A stretch of 14,851 bases of DNA from JBKHDT01 sp049974825 (GCA_049974825.1 JBNGDJ010000060.1:1-14851); one strand, 5' to 3'; shown: positions 1 through 7,113, counted from the first letter of the stretch. Program-made: numbers and translations. The notes: a model not told the origin generated them from the letters alone.

Positions 1-190
1 CTCTGCACAAATCCATCCATGGATTTGTGGGCTAACGCCAGCTAAACGCGTCAGCTGGCGGAGCCCGCGTTCAGACACGCCCGGGCCGATACATGCTCGG
101 CCCGGGCTCCGCGATTCAATGGCTTGCGCCATTGTGCGGCAGGGCATCCGTGCCCCAATCGGGAATCTCTGCATTCGCGCAGAGATTCCC
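1..190. repeat. Dispersed multi-hairpin intergenic repeat, copy A (most complete)
   Basis: Six consecutive inverted repeats are visible. H1: 6-15 with 20-29 (10 bp, loop TCCA). H2: 36-43 with 53-60 (8 bp, CGCCAGCT/AGCTGGCG). H3: 79-89 with 97-107 (11 bp, GCCCGGGCCGA/TCGGCCCGGGC, loop TACATGC). H4: 117-123 with 128-134 (CAATGGC/GCCATTG, loop TTGC). H5: 142-146 with 151-155 (GGGCA/TGCCC, loop TCCG). H6: 161-172 with 179-190 (12 bp, GGGAATCTCTGC/GCAGAGATTCCC). Bases 60-67 (GGAGCCCG) could also pair with 103-110, competing with H3. The same modules recur in order near 2362-2654 and 10494-10642. It sits about 58 bases upstream of the resB start, so it may be in the resB leader or the 3' end of an upstream transcript. 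The left edge coincides with the window edge, so extra sequence beyond cannot be excluded. Strand and function are unknown. Confidence 0.85.
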
Positions 191-248
191 CAACAATGAG
201 TGCCTGGCTGCTTCGCCGGCTTTCGTTTCGTGCCAACCCGGTGTCTTC

Positions 249-2306
249 ATGTCCGTATCCGCAAGTTCTGCCAAACCCGCCCGAAAGGCCCAACCTGCCA
301 AGCGCAGCACGTTTCGGCAGATTTTGGGCTGGCTGGGCTCGATGGCGCTGGCCATCACCCTGCTGGTGGTGCTCGGGCTGGCCTCGATCATTGGCACGGT
401 GCTTCAGCAAAACCAGCCGTTCAACGACTATCTCATCAAGTTCGGGCCGTTCTGGTTCGAAATCTTCGACGCACTCCGGCTGTACGACGTGTACTCGGCC
501 TGGTGGTTCGTGGTCATTCTCGTGTTCCTGCTGGCCTCCACTTCCCTCTGCGTGTGGCGCAACGCGCCGACCATGCTTCGGGACATCAAGAACTTCCGAA
601 CCGGAGTGCAGGAAAAGTCACTGCGCGCCTTCAAGCATTCCGACCAATGGGAAAGTGATCTGTCGCCGGACGACCTGGCCGGCCGCGCCCGGGACACGCT
701 GGCCGAGGTGGGGTATCAGTCCCGCCTGAAGTCAGGCGATGACCATGTGCTGGTCGCCGCCAAGAAAGGTGGCATGAACCGCTGGGGCTATATCCTCACC
801 CATGTCGGCCTGATCATCATCCTCATCGGCGGGGTGATGGACAGCAAGCTGCAGCTGCAGTGGCTTTACCTGACGGACAACCTCCAGATCGAGACCCGTG
901 ACCTGTCGGTCAGCCAGATTGGTGAGGAAAGCAAGATCCCGCCGGGGACCAGCGCGTTCCGGGGCAACGTGAACATCCCCGAAGGTGGCAAGGCGGACGT
1001 GGTCTTCCTGGGCCTGCGCGACGGTTATCTGGTGCAGGAGTTGCCGTTCGAGATCGAGGTCCAGGACTTCCGAATCGATTACTACGACAACGGGATGCCC
1101 AAGGCCTACGAGTCGGATCTCGTGCTGACCGACAACGAGACCGGCGAGGTTATCGAACAGACGATCGGCGTGAACCACCCGCTGATTCACCGTGGCCATG
1201 CCATCTATCAGGCCAGTTTTGCCGATGGCGGCACGCATCTGGATTTCAAGGCCTGGCAGCTTGGCGGTCGGGCGGGCAGTTTCGAGGACATCGAGACCCG
1301 CGTCTTTCGGGATGTGCCCTTCCAGTTCGCCGGTGAGCGGTTCACGCTGGAGTTCGACGACTTCCGCCTGTACAACATCAACCCGGTTGAGGGTGACGAC
1401 GGCGAGACCGAACAGCGCAACTTCGGGCCGAGCGTCGTGTTCAAGCTGCGCGATGAAACCGGCGTGGCCACAGAATACGAAAACTTCATGTCGCCGGTGC
1501 CACTTGAGGGCAACATGTACTACCTCAGCGGCATTCGCACCTCGCCGGATGCCGATCAGCAATACCTGTACATTCCCGCGGACCGCAACGGGAAGATTGA
1601 CACCTTCATGGGCCTGCTCGCCGCGCTGCACGACCGGGACAACGTCAAGCGGGTAGCTGGTGAGATGGTGGCCGCGATGCAGGCCAGCCAGGGCAATCCC
1701 GTCACGCCGGATCAGATCGGTGACTCTGCCAGAGAATCGATCGCCCGCCTGGTGGACACCTTCCTGGCCGGTGGATTCGGGGGCGTGGAGCAGGATCTGC
1801 GCGAGCGCATGGCCGGTCGTAACCTGGACGAGGCGCAGATGAACCAGGCCATCGAAGCCTCCATCCGGGTGCTGCAGTCGGTGATCACGCGTATCTTCGG
1901 TGAGGTGATGATCGACCAGGGCATCGAGGAACCGGTGGACGACGACCTTCGGATTCTGGAGGAATCTCTGGCGGCCATTTCGGCCCTGCCTGCCTACCGC
2001 TCCCCAATCTACCTTCAGATGACCGGCTTCGAGCAGGTTCAGGCTACGGGCTTGCAGATTACCCGGTCGCCGGGCAAGTCGGTGGTCTATTTCGGCAGTC
2101 TCATGCTGGTTGCCGGTGTTTTCATGCTGTTTTACATCCATTATCGTCGGCAGTGGGTCTGGATTCGGCGACCTGAAGGAGAGCGCACCCAGGTGCTGCT
2201 TGTCGGCAACTCGGGCCGCAAAAGCCTCGATTTCGACCGGGAATTCGCCTGGCTGAAGCAGGCAATGCGGGAGCGCAGTCAGCCCGCCAGCGACCAGACC
2301 GGCTGA
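249..2306 (+). CDS. resB: Cytochrome c biogenesis protein ResB (Ccs1 family)
   Basis: This 685-residue membrane protein fits the ResB/Ccs1 half of System II cytochrome c synthase, which works with CcsA/ResC to deliver haem across the inner membrane and attach it to CxxCH motifs of apocytochromes. Three N-terminal membrane segments are visible (about residues 31-52, 84-103 and 179-196, the third containing His185). A large extracytoplasmic domain follows (about 200-610), then a last membrane segment (about 613-630) next to His631. The family uses conserved membrane histidines for haem; assigning these two is inference. I chose ATG 249 because the frame upstream to 93 is translated repeat copy A with no membrane or family character. 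The Shine-Dalgarno is weak (GGTG, about 7 bases before ATG). An intrinsic terminator follows directly, unusual because ccsA is its functional partner. A cytochrome c gene probably lies upstream outside the window, by analogy with related genomes. Confidence 0.93.
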   Translation: MSVSASSAKPARKAQPAKRSTFRQILGWLGSMALAITLLVVLGLASIIGTVLQQNQPFNDYLIKFGPFWFEIFDALRLYDVYSAWWFVVILVFLLASTSLCVWRNAPTMLRDIKNFRTGVQEKSLRAFKHSDQWESDLSPDDLAGRARDTLAEVGYQSRLKSGDDHVLVAAKKGGMNRWGYILTHVGLIIILIGGVMDSKLQLQWLYLTDNLQIETRDLSVSQIGEESKIPPGTSAFRGNVNIPEGGKADVVFLGLRDGYLVQELPFEIEVQDFRIDYYDNGMPKAYESDLVLTDNETGEVIEQTIGVNHPLIHRGHAIYQASFADGGTHLDFKAWQLGGRAGSFEDIETRVFRDVPFQFAGERFTLEFDDFRLYNINPVEGDDGETEQRNFGPSVVFKLRDETGVATEYENFMSPVPLEGNMYYLSGIRTSPDADQQYLYIPADRNGKIDTFMGLLAALHDRDNVKRVAGEMVAAMQASQGNPVTPDQIGDSARESIARLVDTFLAGGFGGVEQDLRERMAGRNLDEAQMNQAIEASIRVLQSVITRIFGEVMIDQGIEEPVDDDLRILEESLAAISALPAYRSPIYLQMTGFEQVQATGLQITRSPGKSVVYFGSLMLVAGVFMLFYIHYRRQWVWIRRPEGERTQVLLVGNSGRKSLDFDREFAWLKQAMRERSQPASDQTG

Positions 2307-2317
2307 GGCCAGTTACG

Positions 2318-2356
2318 CACGGGCGGGCACAGGCCCGGCCCTCGTGGCTTTTTTTT
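2318..2356 (+). terminator. Intrinsic terminator after resB
   Basis: A GC-rich imperfect stem starts 12 bases after the resB stop codon. CGGGC (2324-2328) pairs with GCCCG (2333-2337) around loop ACAG. It extends outward by GGG (2321-2323) with CCC (2339-2341) past a single bulged G, and by CAC (2318-2320) with GTG (2344-2346) past a two-base bulge. Eight T residues follow at 2349-2356. Stem plus T-run is the classic Rho-independent layout on the plus strand. It would end or attenuate transcription before ccsA. Confidence 0.75.
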
Positions 2357-2361
2357 GAAAT

Positions 2362-2654
2362 CCTGCACAAGGCCACTGTTGGTTTTGTGGGCTGGCGCCA
2401 GCTCCGCGTTCAGAAACGCCCGGGCCGATACATGCTCGGTACGCGCTGCTGCGCGATTCAATGGCTTGCGCCATTGATGAGTCTAAACCCCTTCACCCGA
2501 AGGGTTGCTCTTCGCAGGGCGAACCCGAACGGGCTTCCGACATGGATGTCGGAAGGGCCGAAGAACAGGGATGGCGGCAAGGGGTCTAGACCAGGGATGA
2601 ACTGGGGCATTGATGCCCCAATCGGGAATCTGAAGCATTTGTACAGAGATCCCC
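2362..2654. repeat. Dispersed multi-hairpin repeat, copy B (expanded), between resB and ccsA
   Basis: This fills most of the 381-base gap between resB and ccsA. H1 is kept as 2366-2375 with 2380-2389, with two positions as G-T pairs (2371/2384, 2372/2383). The H2 region is a perfect 12-base palindrome, GCTGGCGCCAGC (2391-2402). The H3 left arm and TACATGC loop are intact (2418-2435), but the right arm beyond TCGG is replaced; a new hairpin CGCGC/GCGCG (2442-2446 with 2451-2455) sits there. H4 is identical to copy A (2459-2465 with 2470-2476). An extra block of about 124 bases follows (described separately). H5 is lengthened to TGGGGCA/TGCCCCA (2603-2609 with 2614-2620, loop TTGA). H6 is degraded: GGG-A-ATCT (2624-2631) pairs with AGATCCC (2647-2653) only with a bulge. 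The ccsA Shine-Dalgarno lies about 20 bases downstream. I see no clear promoter in the gap. Confidence 0.8.
2477..2600. repeat. Extra palindromic module inside repeat copy B
   Basis: About 124 bases are present in copy B but absent from copies A and C, where H4 runs directly into the H5 region. The block is bounded by a near-perfect 13-base inverted repeat (2481-2493 with 2579-2591, one mismatch; outer bases GTCTA and CTAGAC). Inside are a 10-bp inverted repeat CTTCCGACAT/ATGTCGGAAG (2534-2543 with 2546-2555), CCCG/CGGG (2524-2527 with 2530-2533), TTCGC/GCGAA (2511-2515 with 2519-2523) and ACCC/GGGT (2495-2498 with 2502-2505). CAGGGATG occurs twice (2566-2573 and 2592-2599). It could be an inserted second repeat element or an ancestral module lost from the other copies. 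There is no coding potential I trust. Confidence 0.7.
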
Positions 2655-2687
2655 TGGAACACAACGAACCTGTCAGGAGCAAACCCC

Positions 2688-3890
2688 ATGTCCGTCCCCC
2701 AGGAACAGATGGTTGAACACTTTCATGCCATGAAGCGGCCGCCGCTGACGGCCATGGATTTCGGTTATTTCGCCCTGATTGCTCTGGGTGCAATCGGAAT
2801 CTGGCAGTACTACGCCGAATTCATGGACCGCTACGAAATCGGCGTATTGGCCCTGGCCGCCGTCGGCATCGGTTTTCTGGGCTGGTTGTGGAAGCCCACG
2901 CGGGTACTCACGGTGGTGGTGGCAGCGCTTGCGGTGCTTGCGCTGTGGCGCTATTCGACCCACTTGCCCGAGGGTGTGACCGAGCTTAGTCGTGCCGGCC
3001 TGGCCCAAGCGCAGGAAAGCGACTTCCTGCTTAAGTACTTCCTCTCCAGCCAGTCCGCGATCATGTGGATGATCGCTCTCTATCTGATGGCCACGCCGGT
3101 CTACTTCGCTGGCCTGATCCGCGGTTCGGACTATCTCAACCGGGTCGGCACGGCGCTGACCTGGATTGCCACCACCATGGGCCTGGTTGGCCTGCTGGCC
3201 CGCTGGCGCGAAACCTACCTCATCAGCTTTGACTACGGCTACATTCCGGTCAGCAACCTTTACGAGGTCTTTGTCCTTTTCGCCATCATTACGGCGATGA
3301 TGTATCTGTTCTACGAGAAGCGCGCCGGCAACAGGAACCTCGGTGGCTTCGTCCTGACCGTGATCAGCGCGGCGATGCTGTTTTTGCTGTGGTACGTCTT
3401 CACCCGCGAGGCGCAGACCATCGAGCCGCTGGTCCCTGCCCTGCAAAGCTGGTGGATGAAGATTCACGTGCCGAGCAACTTTGTCGGCTACGGCGGCTTT
3501 GCCATCGCCGCGATGATCGGCGTCGCTTACCTGATCAAGCTGAAAATGGGCGGCGACGGCCCCAACGACCGACTGCCCTCGCTGGCCGTGATGGATGACA
3601 TCATGTACAAGGTCGTCGCCATCGGCTGGGCCTTCTTCACCATCGCCACCATCCTGGGCGCCATGTGGGCGGCCGAAGCCTGGGGCGGCTACTGGAGTTG
3701 GGATCCCAAGGAAACCTGGGCGCTGATCGTCTGGTTGAACTACGCGGCCTGGCTGCACCTGCGCCTGACCAAGGGCTGGACCGGTGCGGTCATGGCCTGG
3801 TGGGCGATTGTCGGCCTGTTCATCACGACCTTCGCCTTCTTGGGTGTGAACATCTTCCTGTCCGGGCTGCATTCCTACGGAGAGCTTTGA
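2688..3890 (+). CDS. ccsA: Cytochrome c biogenesis protein CcsA (ResC; CcsB in some annotations)
   Basis: This 400-residue polytopic membrane protein has the tryptophan-rich haem-handling motif of the family at residues 332-343 (WGGYWSWDPKET). Candidate haem-ligand histidines flank it at 260 (KIHVPSNF), 357 and 395. The PVSNLYE segment near 187-193 is also typical. With ResB it forms the System II synthase that exports haem and joins it to apocytochrome c on the outer face of the inner membrane. The start is supported by CAGGAG 8-9 bases before ATG 2688. The gene is separated from resB by a terminator and repeat copy B, so it needs read-through or its own promoter. Its stop is 2 bases before the dsbA start, indicating coupled expression with dsbA. 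Family assignment is firm. Naming differs between organisms: CcsA and ResC are the same family, and some pipelines call it CcsB. Confidence 0.94.
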   Translation: MSVPQEQMVEHFHAMKRPPLTAMDFGYFALIALGAIGIWQYYAEFMDRYEIGVLALAAVGIGFLGWLWKPTRVLTVVVAALAVLALWRYSTHLPEGVTELSRAGLAQAQESDFLLKYFLSSQSAIMWMIALYLMATPVYFAGLIRGSDYLNRVGTALTWIATTMGLVGLLARWRETYLISFDYGYIPVSNLYEVFVLFAIITAMMYLFYEKRAGNRNLGGFVLTVISAAMLFLLWYVFTREAQTIEPLVPALQSWWMKIHVPSNFVGYGGFAIAAMIGVAYLIKLKMGGDGPNDRLPSLAVMDDIMYKVVAIGWAFFTIATILGAMWAAEAWGGYWSWDPKETWALIVWLNYAAWLHLRLTKGWTGAVMAWWAIVGLFITTFAFLGVNIFLSGLHSYGEL

Positions 3891-3892
3891 TC

Positions 3893-4507
3893 ATGCGTCT
3901 GGTCAATTTCCTGATCGTCTCCCTGGTGTCCCTGCTGTGCTTGACCGGCACGGCAGCGGCGGCGGATCGTTATCACGAGATTCCCGATCCGAAGCCCATC
4001 GAGGCGGAAACGCCGATCGTTGTCGAGGAATTCTTCTGGTTCGGGTGTCCGAGTTGCTACCAGTTCGAGCCGCATCTCAAGGCCTGGCTGGAAGACCTGC
4101 CCGAGGACGTCACCTTCGTGCGGGTTGCTCCGGCCCTGAACCCCGCCTGGGAACCACTCGCCCGCGCTCACTACGCTGCGGAGCTTCTGGATGTGCCTGC
4201 CGAGGCCCATGACGCGCTGTTTCATGCCATTCACGCCGAAGGCTTTCGTCCCGGTTCGGCAGAGGATCTGGCCGATTTCTATGCCGAGCAGGGTGTCGAC
4301 CGCGATGAGTTCTTGCAGATGTTCAATTCCTTTGCGGTCATGACGGCCGTTCGGCGGGCCGACAGCCGGGCCAGACAGCTGGGCATCCGCGGTGTTCCAA
4401 GTATCGTCGTCAATGGCAGTTATCGTGTCGACATGCGCGAGGCCGGGGGGCACGCGGGCATGATTGAAGTGACGGACCAGCTGCTAAACTCCCTCCGCAA
4501 CGAGTGA
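3893..4507 (+). CDS. dsbA: Thiol:disulfide interchange protein DsbA family (CPSC active site)
   Basis: This 204-residue exported thioredoxin-fold protein has an N-terminal signal peptide (charged start, hydrophobic stretch about residues 4-20, AAA before residue 25). The active site is FGCPSC with Cys52 and Cys55, and the cis-proline loop is GVPS (Pro169). The layout of a thioredoxin fold with a helical insertion between these motifs fits DsbA, which oxidises cysteines of secreted proteins and is re-oxidised by DsbB. The XX dipeptide is Pro-Ser rather than the usual Pro-His, which may change redox potential. ATG 3893 is 2 bases after the ccsA stop, with GGAGAG 8 bases upstream inside ccsA, so translation is probably coupled. 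A dsbA next to c-type cytochrome genes is common in gammaproteobacteria. An alternative is a specialised DsbA-like protein for cytochrome maturation. Confidence 0.9.
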   Translation: MRLVNFLIVSLVSLLCLTGTAAAADRYHEIPDPKPIEAETPIVVEEFFWFGCPSCYQFEPHLKAWLEDLPEDVTFVRVAPALNPAWEPLARAHYAAELLDVPAEAHDALFHAIHAEGFRPGSAEDLADFYAEQGVDRDEFLQMFNSFAVMTAVRRADSRARQLGIRGVPSIVVNGSYRVDMREAGGHAGMIEVTDQLLNSLRNE

Positions 4508-4515
4508 TCCGCCCC

Positions 4516-4535
4516 GCCGGGCCGCAGGGCCCGGC
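4516..4535. repeat. GC-rich hairpin after dsbA
   Basis: GCCGGGCC (4516-4523) pairs with GGCCCGGC (4528-4535) around a 4-base loop. No T-run follows, so it is not a terminator alone. The same 8-base arms are reused by the terminator hairpin at 4551-4572, so the two can form alternative pairings. Confidence 0.6.
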
Positions 4536-4550
4536 GCAGGGCGTCTTCCG

Positions 4551-4580
4551 GGCCCGGCAGTGAAGCCGGGCCTTTCGTTT
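4551..4580 (+). terminator. Intrinsic terminator downstream of dsbA
   Basis: GGCCCGGC (4551-4558) and GCCGGGCC (4565-4572) form a perfect 8-bp stem with loop AGTGAA, followed by TTTCGTTT (4573-4580). This is a plausible Rho-independent terminator closing the ccsA-dsbA unit. The T-run is interrupted by CG, so efficiency is uncertain. Confidence 0.65.
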
Positions 4581-4610
4581 GCGGGCCTTTCGCGTTCATA
4601 CTTTCCGTCA

Positions 4611-4657
4611 GGTCCGGTCTGCATTGATGCGGCCCGGACCGGCGGCCCGGAGGGCCG
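4611..4657. repeat. Inverted repeats before the acetolactate synthase-like gene; possible degraded repeat module
   Basis: GGTCCGG (4611-4617) pairs with CCGGACC (4634-4640), enclosing the small palindrome GCATTGATGC (4621-4630). A second hairpin CGGCCC/GGGCCG (4643-4648 with 4652-4657) follows with a 3-base loop. GCATTGATGC also forms the centre of H5 in copy B (2607-2616), and GGTCTGCAT (4616-4624) matches the H6 left arm of copy C (10618-10626). This may be a decayed fragment of the same repeat family. The shared words are short, so that link is tentative. Confidence 0.45.
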
Positions 4658-4683
4658 TGTGAAGGCGTCGCCAACCGATTCAC

Positions 4684-4688
4684 AGGAG
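4684..4688 (+). promoter_or_regulatory. Ribosome binding site that decides a TTG start
   Basis: AGGAG lies 8 bases upstream of TTG 4697. No ATG or GTG in the frame is placed better, and the protein from this TTG begins right at the conserved first helix of ThDP enzymes. This supports TTG as the true start. Confidence 0.75.
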
Positions 4689-4696
4689 ATCTGCCA

Positions 4697-6331
4697 TTGC
4701 GTGCAGCCGAGCTTTTTCTTCGGTGCCTGGAAAACGAGGGCGTTCGTTATCTCTTCGGAGTGCCCGGCGAGGAAAACCTGGACTTGATGGATGCGCTGAA
4801 CGACTCGTCCATCGAGTTCGTGATGACCCGGCATGAACAGGGCGCCGCCTTCATGGCGGACCTGGTCGGGCGACTCACGCATCGGCCCGGAGTCTGCCTG
4901 TCCACGCTTGGTCCGGGTGCGACCAACCTGGTGACGGGGGTCGCGGACGCCAACATGGACAATGCGCCGCTGGTCGCGATTGCCGGGCAGGCCGGGACCG
5001 ATCGGCTGCACAAGGAATCCCACCAGGTTCTGGACCTGGTGCGGATGTTCGAACCGATCACAGGCTACGCTTCGCGGGTCCTGAGTCCGCACACGATTCC
5101 CGAGACAGTCCGCAAGGCCTTCAAGTCAGCCACGGCCAACAAGGGAAGCGCCAGCTTTATCGAGCTGCCTGAGAACATTGCGGAAATGGAAATTGCCGCA
5201 GACGGGCCGCTGGCGATCGAACACTCGGCGGTGGCCGAGCCGGCGGATGACGCCGTTGAGCGCGCTGCCCGGCTGATTGGTGCGGCCCGGTCGCCCATTA
5301 TCCTGGTCGGACATGGCGTGATTCGTGGCCGGGCGACACAAGCGCTCTCGGCCTTTGCCACCCGGCTGAACATTCCGGTGGCCAACACCTTCATGGCCAA
5401 GGGTGCCATTCCGTTCCGACACGCCATGGCGCTGGGCAGTGTCGGCCTGCAGTCGCGGGATTATGTGAGTGTCGGATTTGACCATGCGGACGTGATCATC
5501 TGCGTGGGCTACGACATGGTCGAGTATCACCCGCGTCTCTGGCACCCGAGCCGGGATCGCTGCATCGTGCACATCGACAGCGTGCCGGCCGAGGTCGATG
5601 CCCACTACGGGGTCGATACGGAGGTCGTGGGCGATATCGGCCTTTCGCTGGCGCGCATTGCCGAACGGGCCAGTCCGCACGAGGGGCCGGCACTGCGCAA
5701 TCTGCGCCGGGCCCTGATCGAGGACATGAATCGCCACGCCGACGACCAGCAGTTGCCGATCAAGCCCCAGAAGCTGATCTGGGACCTGAGAACGGTGCTG
5801 AGCTCAAGCGACATCGTTATTTCCGACGTGGGCGCGCACAAGATGTGGCTGGCGCGGATGTACCGGTCGGAGGAGCCGAACACCTGCCTGATTTCCAACG
5901 GCTTTGCCAGCATGGGCATTGCCCTGCCGGGTGCGGTGGCGGCCAAGTTGCTCCACCCGGAAAAGACCATCGTCGCGGCGACGGGCGATGCGGGGTTCCT
6001 GATGAATGTTCAGGAGCTGGAAACCGCCGTACGCATGAAGACTGCCATGATCGTGCTGGTCTGGAACGACGGGGGCTACGGCCTGATCGAGCTCAAGCAG
6101 CAGCGACAGTTTGGCCGGACCACCGGGGTGCATTTCGGAAACCCGGACTTTGTCCAGCTTGCGCGTAGTTTTGGCGCGCGGGGCTACCGGCTGGAGGACG
6201 GCGACGGGTTGCAGGAGCTGCTGCGCGAGGCCATCGCCAGCAACGAGGTCTGCGTCATCGACGTGCCGGTTGATTACAGCGAGAACGCTCAGCTTACCGC
6301 GCGCCTGGGCGAGATGGTGGCACCGGCGTGA
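4697..6331 (+). CDS. Acetolactate synthase large-subunit-like ThDP enzyme
   Basis: This 544-residue protein is a ThDP-dependent enzyme of the acetolactate synthase/pyruvate oxidase superfamily. Visible features are an N-terminal pyrimidine-binding domain with GVPGEENLD (21-29), the conserved catalytic glutamate Glu47 in RHEQGAA, and GPGATNL (72-78). A central domain spans about 185-330. The C-terminal pyrophosphate-binding domain carries the Mg-ThDP motif GDAG (430-433) ending at ND (457-458). The likely reaction is condensation of two pyruvates to 2-acetolactate with loss of CO2, but substrate choice cannot be read from sequence. No small regulatory subunit (ilvN/ilvH) is adjacent, and no branched-chain genes are nearby, so a stand-alone or catabolic-type enzyme is possible. 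Its start codon is TTG with a good Shine-Dalgarno, and its stop overlaps the next gene by 4 bases. It lies between dsbA and the EEP gene, which are close neighbours in pseudomonads. Confidence 0.85.
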   Translation: MRAAELFLRCLENEGVRYLFGVPGEENLDLMDALNDSSIEFVMTRHEQGAAFMADLVGRLTHRPGVCLSTLGPGATNLVTGVADANMDNAPLVAIAGQAGTDRLHKESHQVLDLVRMFEPITGYASRVLSPHTIPETVRKAFKSATANKGSASFIELPENIAEMEIAADGPLAIEHSAVAEPADDAVERAARLIGAARSPIILVGHGVIRGRATQALSAFATRLNIPVANTFMAKGAIPFRHAMALGSVGLQSRDYVSVGFDHADVIICVGYDMVEYHPRLWHPSRDRCIVHIDSVPAEVDAHYGVDTEVVGDIGLSLARIAERASPHEGPALRNLRRALIEDMNRHADDQQLPIKPQKLIWDLRTVLSSSDIVISDVGAHKMWLARMYRSEEPNTCLISNGFASMGIALPGAVAAKLLHPEKTIVAATGDAGFLMNVQELETAVRMKTAMIVLVWNDGGYGLIELKQQRQFGRTTGVHFGNPDFVQLARSFGARGYRLEDGDGLQELLREAIASNEVCVIDVPVDYSENAQLTARLGEMVAPA

Positions 6332-7113
6332 AGACGGAAGGGGCCTGTGATGGCCGGACCCTGCGCCTGCTGTCCTACAATATCCAGGTCGGGATCGCGA
6401 GCCGCAATTTTCACGACTACCTGATCAATGGCTGGAAGCACCTTTTGCCCAGCCCGGATCGGATCGTGAACCTGCAACGCATCGCCGAGCTCATTTCCGG
6501 CTACGATATCGTCGGCTTGCAGGAAACGGACGCCGGCTCCCTTCGCAGTCATTATCTGAATCAAACCGAATATCTGGCCGATCGGGCCGGGATGCCCTAC
6601 TGGAACACCCGCGTGAACCGGGCCATGGGGTATCTTGGGCAGCATGCCTTGGGCCTGGTGGCGCGGTGCGCCCCGGAGCGGCTCGACAGCGTGCCGCTGC
6701 CCAGCCGGATTCCCGGGCGCGGCGCGATGGTGGCGGATTTCATGGTGGACAACCGGCCGTTGCGCGTGGTGATCTCCCACCTGTCGCTGAGCGCCAAGGC
6801 CCGCCATCAGCAGATGGAGGTCATTGCCCGCCTGCTTGAGGACGCCCCCTATGGCGTGGTGATGGCGGATTTCAACTGCACGCCGGACAGCCGGGAGATT
6901 CGCCGGCTCTGCGACATGGGCCGGCTGTGTCTGCCCGATCAGCCACCGGCCACCTATCCAAGCTGGCGGCCCCGGCGCGCCATCGACCATGTGCTGATCA
7001 CGGGCGGGCTGTCTTTTCGCCGGGTTGAATGTCTCCCGGTGGGGTTTTCGGACCACGCGCCGCTGTCGGTGGAAATCGCCTTCGAGGAGCCGCCGGCCTT
7101 CACGGTACCCTGA
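6328..7113 (+). CDS. Endonuclease/exonuclease/phosphatase (EEP) family hydrolase
   Basis: This 261-residue protein has the complete metal-dependent EEP active site: Asn18 in SYNIQ, Glu66 in LQETD, His151 in SHLSL, Asp181 and Asn183 in DFNC, Asp220-His221 in IDHVL, and Asp242-His243 in SDHAPL. The family cleaves phosphodiester or phosphomonoester bonds in substrates as different as nucleic acids, phosphoinositides and sphingomyelin; nothing here fixes the substrate. There is no signal peptide or membrane segment, so it is probably cytoplasmic. The start is GTG 6328, whose GTGA overlaps the TGA stop of the upstream gene, showing translational coupling. A homologous EEP gene commonly sits beside dsbA in pseudomonads (established synteny), so the pair seems to have been separated here by the acetolactate synthase-like gene. 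Confidence 0.88.
   Translation: MKTEGACDGRTLRLLSYNIQVGIASRNFHDYLINGWKHLLPSPDRIVNLQRIAELISGYDIVGLQETDAGSLRSHYLNQTEYLADRAGMPYWNTRVNRAMGYLGQHALGLVARCAPERLDSVPLPSRIPGRGAMVADFMVDNRPLRVVISHLSLSAKARHQQMEVIARLLEDAPYGVVMADFNCTPDSREIRRLCDMGRLCLPDQPPATYPSWRPRRAIDHVLITGGLSFRRVECLPVGFSDHAPLSVEIAFEEPPAFTVP

Noticed and set aside
1..192. CRISPR array or tRNA-like cloverleaf in the hairpin cluster
   Set aside because: The repeats are inverted, not regularly spaced direct repeats with unique spacers. No tRNA acceptor/T-arm consensus (GTTCRA) is present in a cloverleaf arrangement.
93..248. N-terminal extension of resB up to a GTG/ATG-like start at 93
   Set aside because: The extension would translate the hairpins of repeat copy A and has no family similarity. 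ATG 249 directly precedes the expected ResB N-terminus.
732..2141. Long minus-strand open frame opposite resB (469 codons)
   Set aside because: It is a codon-bias shadow of resB: composition rich in His, Gln and Arg, with no recognisable domain. The plus-strand protein is clearly real.
2387..2716. Small plus-strand open frame through repeat copy B (109 codons)
   Set aside because: It is made of translated palindromes and runs past the well-supported ccsA start. It has no ribosome site or domain.
2673..3872. Long minus-strand open frame opposite ccsA (399 codons)
   Set aside because: It mirrors the membrane protein on the plus strand, is low in complexity and has no domain signature.
4581..4696. 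Riboswitch (ThDP or branched-chain leader) before the acetolactate synthase-like gene
   Set aside because: I could not find the conserved THI-box core (CTGAGA with ACCTGA) or a leader peptide rich in Leu/Val/Ile. Only hairpins are visible.
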